Part shown: one piece after another, positions 17,427 to 24,669 of the stretch | How the letters are laid out: each line of letters starts with the position of its first letter | Position numbering within the stretch: the stretch's first letter is position 1 | Assembly (NCBI RefSeq): GCF_017498065.1 | Contig: NZ_JAGDFX010000017.1 | Location: 22,960 to 86,959 of the forward strand | Direction of reading: 5' to 3' | DNA length: 64,000 nucleotides | Source of the DNA: Oceanisphaera pacifica | GTDB taxonomy: Bacteria > Pseudomonadota > Gammaproteobacteria > Enterobacterales > Aeromonadaceae | Program-made: the position numbers and the translations under genes | The notes under the pieces: model-generated | Told to the model about the DNA's origin: nothing | The model's database searches: none | Seen by the model: the letters and a program-made list of their open reading frames with translations, nothing else

Positions 17427-17497
17427 TTGACGTCAGTCAAACTAAGAATTTAAACATTGTGATTTATCAAACATACCGTTTTATTCACACTATAGTG
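17427..17497. promoter_or_regulatory. regulatory region of the omega-aminotransferase gene
   Basis: Three symmetrical motifs cluster here: TTGACGTCAGTCAA (17427-17440), TTGTGATTTATCAA (17457-17470; 8 of 10 matches to an FNR-type site and also CRP-like) and the palindrome CACTATAGTG (17488-17497). The aminotransferase gene, after its own upstream terminator, therefore appears to have a separately controlled promoter. Regulator identities are not assigned. Confidence 0.35.
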
Positions 17498-17546
17498 ACA
17501 AATTCGTTACATCATCATTATTTTGAGATTCAGAGGGAGTGCCAAC

Positions 17547-18869
17547 ATGAGCGCAAACAAATTATCAGCACACTGGATGCCATTTACCGCCAATAAAAGC
17601 TTTAAAGAAAAGCCACGCATGCTAAGTGCCGCCAAAGGCATGTATTGGACGACGGACGACCAACGCCAAGTGTTGGATATGACGGCAGGCCTGTGGTGCT
17701 GTAACGCGGGGCACGCTCACCCTCATATTGCCGAAGCCATCGCCAAGCAAGCAAGAACGCTAGACTATGCGCCCAGCTTTGGTTTTGGCCATGAGTTGTC
17801 TTTTGAATTAGCCGACCGTTTAGCAAGCTTGGCGCCGGGTAATTTAAATAGGGTGTTTTACACCAACTCGGGCTCTGAGTCGGTAGATACCGCCCTTAAA
17901 ATGGCATTGGCGTATCACTACGCTAAAGGTAACATCGGCAAGCAGATGTTTATTAGTCGAGAAAAAGGTTACCACGGCGTTAACTTTGGCGGTGTCTCGG
18001 TTGCAGGACTAACGAATAACCACAAAGCGTTTGGCCAGTGGCTGCCCAACGACCGACTAAACCATACCCAAGATTTAGCACTAAACTCCTTTGCTCATGG
18101 CTTGCCGCTACATGGTGGTGTAGAAAAAGCCAATGAGTTAGAAGATTTAATCCAGCGTCACGATACCAGTCGTATTGCCGCTGTTATTATCGAGCCCATT
18201 ACCGGTGCCGGTGGCGTATTGCCGCCGCCAGTAGGCTACTTGAAGCGTATTCGCGAGATTTGCGATAAGCACGATATTTTGCTTATTTTTGACGAAGTGA
18301 TTACAGGCTTTGGTCGTACCGGTGATGTGTTTGCCAGCCAAACCTTCGACGTCATCCCCGATATTATGACCACAGCGAAAGGCTTAACCAACGGCGCCGC
18401 ACCTATGGGTGCCGTATTAGCAGGTGATCATATTTATGATGCGATTGCTAATAACAGTAGCGCTGGCGTCGAGTTTTTCCATGGTTATACCTATTCGGCG
18501 CACCCACTAGCGTGCGCAGCCGCCATGGCCACCCTTGATGTATATGAACAAGAAGACTTATATAAGCGCGGTGCGGCAAACGGTGAAATATCTAAGTACT
18601 TTGAGCAAGGCCTGCATAGCTTAAAAGGGCTGCCGGGGGTGATTGATATTCGTAACTACTCTTTTATTGCCGCAGTAGAGTTTGAGCCGTTAGCTGGCAA
18701 GCCAGGTGCCACCGGTAGTTTGGTACAAACCAGCTCGTGGGAGCAAGGTCTGATGCTACGCTCTTTGGGTGATGCTATAGCCATGTCACCACCACTGATT
18801 ATGGAAAAAGAGCATGTCGATCAGACCATTGGCACTCTTGAGCGCAGCATTAAACAGCACTTTGGCTAA
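17547..18869 (+). CDS. omega-amino acid:pyruvate aminotransferase (class III)
   Basis: This 440-residue PLP enzyme moves the terminal amino group of an omega-amino acid such as beta-alanine, GABA or 5-aminovalerate to pyruvate or a related acceptor. N-terminal SAHWMPFTANKSFKEKPRML is typical of the omega-amino acid-pyruvate group rather than classical GabT. Family signatures are YTNSGSESVDTALKMA, IFDEVITGFGRTG with the cofactor Asp, and TTAKGLTNGAAPMGAV with the Schiff-base Lys. The start is the ATG after AGGGAG. It takes the place that gabT has in E. coli, next to a semialdehyde dehydrogenase and upstream of the glutarate genes lhgO and csiD. Confidence 0.9.
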   Translation: MSANKLSAHWMPFTANKSFKEKPRMLSAAKGMYWTTDDQRQVLDMTAGLWCCNAGHAHPHIAEAIAKQARTLDYAPSFGFGHELSFELADRLASLAPGNLNRVFYTNSGSESVDTALKMALAYHYAKGNIGKQMFISREKGYHGVNFGGVSVAGLTNNHKAFGQWLPNDRLNHTQDLALNSFAHGLPLHGGVEKANELEDLIQRHDTSRIAAVIIEPITGAGGVLPPPVGYLKRIREICDKHDILLIFDEVITGFGRTGDVFASQTFDVIPDIMTTAKGLTNGAAPMGAVLAGDHIYDAIANNSSAGVEFFHGYTYSAHPLACAAAMATLDVYEQEDLYKRGAANGEISKYFEQGLHSLKGLPGVIDIRNYSFIAAVEFEPLAGKPGATGSLVQTSSWEQGLMLRSLGDAIAMSPPLIMEKEHVDQTIGTLERSIKQHFG

Positions 18870-18898
18870 ACGTATCTCGTAAAACGCATCAATCATAT

Positions 18899-18925
18899 AA
18901 AGGACTGCTTAGGCAGTCCTTTTTT
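18899..18925 (+). terminator. intrinsic terminator after the aminotransferase gene
   Basis: AGGACTGC and GCAGTCCT form an 8-bp stem with a TTAG loop, followed by TTTTT. Confidence 0.9.
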
Positions 18926-18953
18926 ATCGTAAAAACGTAAAAGCTAAGACCTT

Positions 18954-19022
18954 TTTTGCAACGAAACCCACTAAATCCACGAAAAATAGAGATTAGATCT
19001 AAAAGTACTCTCAATGGTAAAA
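18954..19022 (-). repeat. dispersed intergenic repeat, family 1, copy C1
   Basis: Read on the minus strand it runs from TTACCATTGAGAGTAC through TAGATCTAATCTCTATTTTT to GGGTTTCGTTGCAAAAAAG. It pairs in inverted orientation with C2. The 500-bp gap 18926-19434 holds only these two copies and connecting sequence; I see no gene in it. Confidence 0.6.
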
Positions 19023-19279
19023 GAAAAATGTGGCATTTGTAAAAGTGACAGCCCGACAGACGAAGCCCACGGGCTAGTGTTGAGTTTGTAGTGCGCGCAC
19101 TTGTTCGGCGGCGAAGCAGGAGGTTTTTAATAGTAAGGACAGCTCTTAGGATAGCGGTAAGCTTGGAGCAATCAGCGCTCAGATAAGCAAAAAACTAAAC
19201 CGACTGAAGAGTTCAGGGATAAAAGCTCATAGTGTAAGCGTCCCCCTCTCATTCAAGCTAGGTGTGTGACTCTTAGCAT

Positions 19280-19342
19280 TAATGGTCATTGTCGGATCTG
19301 ATCACTACTTTTCCGTGGGTTCAGTGGATTCCGTTGCGAAAA
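19280..19342 (+). repeat. dispersed intergenic repeat, family 1, copy C2
   Basis: It ends with TTTTCCGTGGGTTCAGTGG then ATTCCGTTGCGAAAA, closely matching copy B1. The C1-C2 pair is about 390 bases across, against about 180 for B1-B2. Confidence 0.6.
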
Positions 19343-19398
19343 GGCTTTGAGCAGTTAATTTTACAGAAGGATTTAAGGTACGAAACTGAGTTTTGTAG

Positions 19399-19422
19399 AT
19401 GGCGGGGAAGGTTCCCCGCCAT
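19399..19422. terminator. strong hairpin downstream of lhgO
   Basis: ATGGCGGGGAA and TTCCCCGCCAT form an 11-bp stem 12 bases after the lhgO stop codon. No T run follows on either strand, so it may act as an mRNA-stabilising 3' hairpin rather than a classical terminator. Confidence 0.5.
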
Positions 19423-19434
19423 GGGCTGGGCCCG

Positions 19435-20646
19435 TTAGGCAGCCACAGATCCTTGCTCTACTTGCTGCTTCACCTTCTCCACAATGTAGCCGCCAATGGG
19501 AATGGCAGAGGTGGCCGCGGGTGAAGGCGCATTACAGACGTTAATAGTGCGCTGGGTGTTAACAAATAAAAAGTCATCCACCAAGTTACCGTCTTTCGAT
19601 ACCGCCTGAGCACGAATACCGGCCGGGTATGGCGTTAAATCATCAAGCTGTAAGCTAGGGCAATACTTACGTACCAAATCTAAGTAACCGCCTTTATTAA
19701 GGGAGTTTTTCATCTCAACTAAGCCGGGTTTTAGATTTTTCATTAGCACTTTTAAAATGCCTGGATAAGTAAACATCTCTAGTGTGTCGCGCAGCGAAAT
19801 ATCCCGCTTATTATAGCCTTCACGTTTAAACGCCAATACCGCATTGGGGCCAACGGTCACTGTACCATCAATCATACGAGTGAGGTGTACGCCCAAGAAC
19901 GGCATATTGGGGTCGGGGATCGGGTAAATAAGATGATTCACAATTTGATTATGCTCAGGCTTAAGCAGGTAATATTCGCCTCTAAACGGGCAAATTTTAA
20001 ACTCTGGCTCAATGCCTAGCATGCGTACTACTCGATCGGCCATCAGGCCTGAGCAAGAAATAAGATACTTACCCTGAATATCACCTTGGCGAGTTTCTAA
20101 TACCACTTGCGTCGCTTCTTCTTTAAGCCCGATGACCTCGGCGTTATAACGAATTTCGCCGCCGAGTCGCTCAAACTCCTTACTCATGGCCTCTGTCACT
20201 TGCTGATAGTTAACAATACCGCTGGCCGGCACAAAAATCCCCCCCACGCCGGTAATGTTAGGCTCACGCTCTTTTAGTTGCTCGGCATTAAGCCAGTAAC
20301 GCTCTAGGCCATTGGCCTCGCTACGATCCCAAAGCGCTTGCATGTGCGCCATTTCTTGCTCGTTGGTTGCCACTAGCAACTTGCCACATTCGTCGAAGGG
20401 AATATGATGCTCACGGCAGAATTCCTTAGTGGCAATATTACCTTCTAAGCAAAATTTGGCTTTTAGACTACCCGGAGTGTAATACACTCCCGCATGTATC
20501 ACGCCGCTATTATGGCCCGTTTGGTGCTGAGCGGGGCCAGATTCTTTTTCTAGCAAGAGTATTGTGTGGTCGGGATAGGTTTTCTTTAGCTGCCACGCGG
20601 TGGACATGCCAACGATACCGCCGCCGATAATGATGAAATCAAACAC
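19435..20646 (-). CDS. lhgO: L-2-hydroxyglutarate dehydrogenase/oxidase
   Basis: This 403-residue FAD enzyme oxidises L-2-hydroxyglutarate to 2-oxoglutarate and feeds electrons to the respiratory chain. The dinucleotide motif FIIIGGGIVGMSTAW lies at residues 4-18, and HNSGVIHAGVYYTPGSLKA, characteristic of the LhgO/L2HGDH group, lies near residues 49-67. The start is GTG with AAGGTGG about eight bases upstream. It lies downstream of csiD on the same strand, the same pair that in E. coli converts glutarate to 2-oxoglutarate. Confidence 0.94.
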   Translation of the reverse strand: MFDFIIIGGGIVGMSTAWQLKKTYPDHTILLLEKESGPAQHQTGHNSGVIHAGVYYTPGSLKAKFCLEGNIATKEFCREHHIPFDECGKLLVATNEQEMAHMQALWDRSEANGLERYWLNAEQLKEREPNITGVGGIFVPASGIVNYQQVTEAMSKEFERLGGEIRYNAEVIGLKEEATQVVLETRQGDIQGKYLISCSGLMADRVVRMLGIEPEFKICPFRGEYYLLKPEHNQIVNHLIYPIPDPNMPFLGVHLTRMIDGTVTVGPNAVLAFKREGYNKRDISLRDTLEMFTYPGILKVLMKNLKPGLVEMKNSLNKGGYLDLVRKYCPSLQLDDLTPYPAGIRAQAVSKDGNLVDDFLFVNTQRTINVCNAPSPAATSAIPIGGYIVEKVKQQVEQGSVAA

Positions 20647-20755
20647 AGTTGGACCACCTTCGTTAAAGAGGCAAATGCCGAGGACCAGCCCCGGCGAAAG
20701 AGTATGCCATTATGAGAGTTAAGAGTGTCGGCGCAGCCGTCATCTCACTAAAGCT

Positions 20756-21724
20756 TTATCCTTGATTAGGCTGTTTTAAGGTTTTTGCATGAGTAAAGTA
20801 GCCGCGTTGGCGCATTAACTCACGGCGTAAGCCATCATGAGCAGTAAACTTATCACGACCGTGCAACCAAAAATGGTTATTGATTAGCAAGAAAGAGCCC
20901 GGTGCTACCGGCACCGACAACCGCTGATTACTGGTTTCTATCGCCTCAGAAAGACTGGCTAGCCACACGCCTTCATCAAAGTCTTTTGGCTGCACAAATT
21001 GATCGATATAAGACATGATCGGCTGACCACTCACATCGGTATCAAACACCGCATGGTATACATCTTTTTGGGTGTTTTTACTTGGTGGTGCACCCCAACG
21101 CATCACGCGACGTGCCATAGGGTCGTTATAAAACTCGGCCAAATGCTCCCAATCATCTAAGTGCAGTAGCAAAGAGTTACCGCCTTCCATGTTCTGCTCA
21201 TCTATTTTTAGCATCAGCACATAGTCGGTGTCTTGCTCAACGAAGGTACCATCGTTATGTAACTCCATTACGCGGTGAGCTTGGCGAAGGTAACTATCTG
21301 AATTATCGTCATTTTTAACTACAAAACGTGCATAGTATTGCCCACTCATGGCATCAAAATTAGAGCGACCAAATAAATGGGCTACGGCAGTGGTGAACTT
21401 CACCATGTCTTCTGCTTGTTCTACTTGATTTAACCCTTCTGGGGTAATTAACAAGCCCCCGGTATCGCGGTTTACCAAAGTCTTGATCAATAACGGCTGC
21501 AACGCCTGACCGCACAAATCATTCAGTAACTGCGCCACCTTAAAGCGCAAGAAAGACTTGTACTCCAGTGCTTGAACCGGCCATTCGGCGGTAGCATCTA
21601 AAAAGGCTTTTACTGTTTGTTCGTCAAAGCGAAGCTCTAACAAACGTCGAGAATGAGTAGACGGCGCTAAGGTAAAGCCTTGGTATTTATGGTGAGTAAA
21701 GTCGGCAGTGGCAACGTTAGACAT
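20756..21724 (-). CDS. csiD: glutarate 2-hydroxylase (2-oxoglutarate/Fe(II)-dependent)
   Basis: This 322-residue dioxygenase converts glutarate to L-2-hydroxyglutarate with 2-oxoglutarate and oxygen. The iron-binding His-x-Asp is in [11 protein letters not shown] (His156, Asp158), the distal His is in [11 protein letters not shown], and the 2-oxoglutarate-binding Arg is expected in [10 protein letters not shown] chose the ATG giving MSNVATADF because AAGGAAG lies seven bases upstream; a longer reading adds 13 residues without a ribosome site. It is divergent from csiR and upstream of lhgO. Confidence 0.94.
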   Translation of the reverse strand: MSNVATADFTHHKYQGFTLAPSTHSRRLLELRFDEQTVKAFLDATAEWPVQALEYKSFLRFKVAQLLNDLCGQALQPLLIKTLVNRDTGGLLITPEGLNQVEQAEDMVKFTTAVAHLFGRSNFDAMSGQYYARFVVKNDDNSDSYLRQAHRVMELHNDGTFVEQDTDYVLMLKIDEQNMEGGNSLLLHLDDWEHLAEFYNDPMARRVMRWGAPPSKNTQKDVYHAVFDTDVSGQPIMSYIDQFVQPKDFDEGVWLASLSEAIETSNQRLSVPVAPGSFLLINNHFWLHGRDKFTAHDGLRRELMRQRGYFTHAKTLKQPNQG

Positions 21725-21784
21725 GATAGCTTCCTTGTTCTTTCTAGTGTGTGGGTCGAACAACTAAAAAATCGTTGTAAATTG

Positions 21785-21800
21785 ATAATGTCGACATTAT
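21785..21800. promoter_or_regulatory. 16-bp perfect palindrome, candidate CsiR operator
   Basis: ATAATGTCGACATTAT is a perfect palindrome 61 bases upstream of the csiD start, in the divergent csiD-csiR region. Its AATGT-ACATT half-sites suit a dimeric GntR/FCD repressor. A TATAAT -10 hexamer for csiR lies at 21853-21858, without a convincing -35. Confidence 0.5.
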
Positions 21801-21891
21801 TGATTTATGTCAATCTTATGTGGCAATTTTATGATCTAGATTACAATTTCGTTATAATCGAATAACAGCATGATTTAGGGATCCGCGAACA

Positions 21892-22575
21892 ATGACCAAC
21901 CAGCCACGAGAAAACCTCGCTCGAGCAGCTTATCAGCAGCTAAAACAAGACATTATTCAGAGCCACTTTCGCCCTCACGAAAAACTACTGATGAGCACGC
22001 TAAAAACACGCTATGGCTTAGGCGTGAGTCCGTTAAGGGAAGCATTATCGCAGTTGGTATCTGAGCGCTTGGTCACCACAGAAAGTCAGCGAGGCTTTCG
22101 CGTTAGCAGCATGTCGATTGCCGAACTCAAAGATATTTATGACGCAAGAGCGCAATTAGAAGGGTTAATCGTGGAGCTGGCCATGGCGCGGGGCGATGAC
22201 TTATGGGAGGCAGGAGTGGTCGCGGCGCATCATGCGCTGAGTAAGGTGAATCATATTGAAACCGTGGAAGACCAGCTAACACAGTGGGATCTGCGTCATC
22301 AAGCTTTTCACCAAGCGGTGGCTAACGGCTGCCAGTCACCGCAACTGCTGGTGGTGCGCCAAACCCTTATGGATCAGGCGGCTCGTTATCGCTACTTGTG
22401 GCTTAAACAAACCGTATTTAGCCAGCAGGCATTAAAAGAAAAGCAGCAAGAGCACTTAGTGTTGTTTAATGCCTTATTGGCGCGAGACAGTGGCGCAAAC
22501 CGCATGATGCGTGAGCACCTAATGGGCCCTGTGCCTATTATTAGCCAAGTATTAGGCGAACAAGGTGTTCGCTAA
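21892..22575 (+). CDS. csiR: GntR-family (FCD) regulator CsiR
   Basis: This 227-residue protein has an N-terminal GntR winged helix (residues 8-70, with YGLGVSPLREALSQLVSERLV) and a C-terminal all-helical FCD effector domain. In E. coli CsiR represses the csiD-lhgO-gab genes and glutarate relieves repression. The divergent position next to csiD supports the same role here. Its stop codon overlaps the convergent yhhQ stop by four bases. Confidence 0.87.
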   Translation: MTNQPRENLARAAYQQLKQDIIQSHFRPHEKLLMSTLKTRYGLGVSPLREALSQLVSERLVTTESQRGFRVSSMSIAELKDIYDARAQLEGLIVELAMARGDDLWEAGVVAAHHALSKVNHIETVEDQLTQWDLRHQAFHQAVANGCQSPQLLVVRQTLMDQAARYRYLWLKQTVFSQQALKEKQQEHLVLFNALLARDSGANRMMREHLMGPVPIISQVLGEQGVR

Positions 22576-23234
22576 TGGCTGGTTTGTACCTGCACGCCCT
22601 GCTCACCCACAAACTTACTGGTTAGGTATTTAAGCAGCAAGCCATACGCAGGCACAAATAAAGCAAGACTAAATATTAGCTTAACACCGTAGTCGACCAT
22701 GGCAATTTCTACCCAGTGCTCAGCCATAAAGGCGTCGGGCGAGCGGTAAAACGCCAGCCCAAAAAAGACTAAGGTATCGACTAAGTTGCCAAATATTGTC
22801 GAACAAGTCGGGGCAATCCACCAAGCTTTAATTTGGCGTAGGCGATTAAACACAGATACATCCATGATCTGTCCCAACACATAGGCCATAAAACTGGCCA
22901 GTGCGATGCGCGCCACAAACAAGTTAAACTCAGATAATGCCGCCAGACCTTGGTATTTTGCTTCAAAAAATAATACCGATAACACATAGGAGCTGGCGAG
23001 TGCTGGCAGCATCACTAATAAAATGATACGTCTCGCCATGGGCGCGCCAAAGATACGCACCGTAAGATCGGTAGCCAAGTAAATAAATGGAAAGCTTAGC
23101 GCCCCCCAAGTGGTATGAAAACCAAATAGCGTGAAGGGTAGCTGCACCAGATAGTTACTGGCGGCAATAATAGCAACGTGGAATAAAGACAGCCTAAATA
23201 AGGCGGTATTGTACTGCTGAGGTGAAATAACCAT
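22572..23234 (-). CDS. yhhQ: queuosine-precursor transporter YhhQ
   Basis: This 220-residue protein of the COG1738 VUT family has six or so membrane helices. FPFIYLATDLTVRIFG and GNLVDTLVFFGLAFY are family hallmarks, and homologues import the 7-deazaguanine precursors of queuosine (preQ0/preQ1). Control by the preQ1-I riboswitch directly upstream supports that function independently. The ATG has AAGG six bases upstream, and this is part of the riboswitch pseudoknot. Confidence 0.94.
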   Translation of the reverse strand: MVISPQQYNTALFRLSLFHVAIIAASNYLVQLPFTLFGFHTTWGALSFPFIYLATDLTVRIFGAPMARRIILLVMLPALASSYVLSVLFFEAKYQGLAALSEFNLFVARIALASFMAYVLGQIMDVSVFNRLRQIKAWWIAPTCSTIFGNLVDTLVFFGLAFYRSPDAFMAEHWVEIAMVDYGVKLIFSLALFVPAYGLLLKYLTSKFVGEQGVQVQTSH

Positions 23235-23240
23235 GTTTTA

Positions 23241-23270
23241 CCTTTTTTAATATGGGGTTAGGGAACCCAT
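23241..23270 (-). ncRNA. preQ1-I riboswitch in the yhhQ leader
   Basis: On the minus strand the order is ATGGG (P1), loop TTCCCTAAC, CCCAT (P1), then ATTAAAAAAGG. The loop's CCT can pair with the tail AGG to form the P2 pseudoknot, with the A-rich tail lying in the P1 groove. GG-TTC, CCC and the A tract are the conserved positions of this smallest riboswitch class. The P2-forming AAGG is also the yhhQ ribosome site, six bases from the ATG, so ligand binding should block translation. Confidence 0.85.
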
Positions 23271-23357
23271 TCCGGAAACGGCACTCAGTATAACGAGCCG
23301 CACGGCATTAACAACTGCTTTAGTTTTAACCTGAACCGGAATGTATGCGCGGCTATA

Positions 23358-24257
23358 CTACCCTTTCATCACGCACTTGTCTTTATTTGAAAGTAAATTC
23401 CATAGTCGTAAACCAAATACGTTCAACCCCAGCCCTAACATCACTAGCCCAGCGCCAGCCCATTGCATCAACGTCAATTGTTCATCAAGCAACCACACCG
23501 CTGAACTTAATCCCACCACTGGCACCAAGAGTGAGAAAGGTGCCACCATGCTAGTGGGATAGCGTTGTAATAAACGGCTCCAAAGCCCGTATCCCAGTAA
23601 CGTTGCGACAAAAGCTAAATACACCAAAGAAAACAAAGTATTGCTGCCAACATGGCGCAAGGCCTCTATTATTTGTGTCGGCCCCTCTAGCCACAGTGAT
23701 AAAGCTAGAAAAGGTAAAGGCGGCACCAAGTTTCCCCATATAATAAGACCAATAAGGTTCACTCGGCCTATTTTTTTGGTCACTATATTACCCAATGCCC
23801 ACATCGCCGAGGCTGCCAGCGTTAACCCTAATCCCAGCATAGTCATGGTACCGTCACCGCCGTAACCTATGGTTGCCAAGCCACCTGCTGCCACCATTAA
23901 GCCCGCCAAATGCACAGGCTTAATCTGTTCGCCTAAGAATAATGCCGCGAACAACAGGCTAAAAAATGCTTGGGATTGCAGTACCAGAGACGCCAGTCCA
24001 GCAGGCATACCATTGGCCATGGCGTAAAACAGCAAGGCAAACTGGCCTAAAGAGATGGTACCACCATAGGCGATTAACCAGCGCCAAGGAATAGCAGGCC
24101 GCTTAACAAATAGCACGGCAGGAAATGCCACTAAAGTAAAACGCAGGGCTCCCAGCAGCATAGGCGGTACTTCATCTAGACCCACAAGGATCACTACAAA
24201 GTTCATACCCCATACGCCGATTACCACCAAGGCCAATAATATGTCTTTAGGTGCCAT
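23358..24257 (-). CDS. eamA: EamA/DMT-family exporter (O-acetylserine/cysteine type)
   Basis: This protein of about 299 residues has ten predicted helices in two EamA repeats. Segments such as VWGMNFVVILVGL, GMPAGLASLVLQSQAFF, LSLVYLAFVATLLGYG and LLVPVVGL resemble E. coli EamA over the whole length, which exports O-acetylserine and cysteine. Two adjacent ATGs follow AGGAAG. I used the second because MAPKDILLALVV aligns with the E. coli N-terminus, but the first, three bases earlier, is equally possible. Confidence 0.85.
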   Translation of the reverse strand: MAPKDILLALVVIGVWGMNFVVILVGLDEVPPMLLGALRFTLVAFPAVLFVKRPAIPWRWLIAYGGTISLGQFALLFYAMANGMPAGLASLVLQSQAFFSLLFAALFLGEQIKPVHLAGLMVAAGGLATIGYGGDGTMTMLGLGLTLAASAMWALGNIVTKKIGRVNLIGLIIWGNLVPPLPFLALSLWLEGPTQIIEALRHVGSNTLFSLVYLAFVATLLGYGLWSRLLQRYPTSMVAPFSLLVPVVGLSSAVWLLDEQLTLMQWAGAGLVMLGLGLNVFGLRLWNLLSNKDKCVMKG

Positions 24258-24317
24258 CATCAGGCTTCCTGTTTGCTTCTCGAGAAACACAGCGGTACTG
24301 CGTATAGCGTACCGCTT

Positions 24318-24623
24318 TCATCTTTCACTGACTGCTGACGGCTGACGGCTGATCGCTTCCATTTGTCGATTCCACTGTTGAGTAAGCCAATCAGCAACAT
24401 CTTGGTCTATGGTACTGACTGGCTGTAACCAGGCGCAGTCGGCATAATGTTGAAAGCACAAGAACAACTGACAGCCTTCAAAACACAATAACCATTGGTG
24501 ATAATCCGCCCCTTGTTCACGCTCAATTACCTCTAATTCTAACTCTCTTATTAACCCTTCTGCCCATGGTGCAAAATGAGTAAAGGTGAGTGGCTGCGTT
24601 GTAGTCAATATAGTCTTGGTCAT
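24318..24623 (-). CDS. DUF3630-type small protein with a repeat-derived C-terminus
   Basis: This 101-residue soluble protein contains ELEVIEREQGADYHQWLLCF and CQLFLCFQHYADCAWL, which I recognise as DUF3630-like. Its function is unknown. The last 13 residues (EAISRQPSAVSER) are encoded by a family-2 dispersed repeat, so the original stop was probably lost or moved when the repeat arrived. It lies between eamA and selO on the same strand. Confidence 0.7.
   Translation of the reverse strand: MTKTILTTTQPLTFTHFAPWAEGLIRELELEVIEREQGADYHQWLLCFEGCQLFLCFQHYADCAWLQPVSTIDQDVADWLTQQWNRQMEAISRQPSAVSER
24328..24356. repeat. dispersed repeat, family 2, inside a coding 3' end
   Basis: GACTGCTGACGGCTGACGGC plus TGATCGC is one arm of the AGCTGAC/GGCTGAC repeat family, here forming the last codons of the DUF3630 gene. 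Confidence 0.6.
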
Positions 24624-24669
24624 AAGTATTGCATCACTTATTGTTAAATGGGAAGCGCTGAGTATAAGC

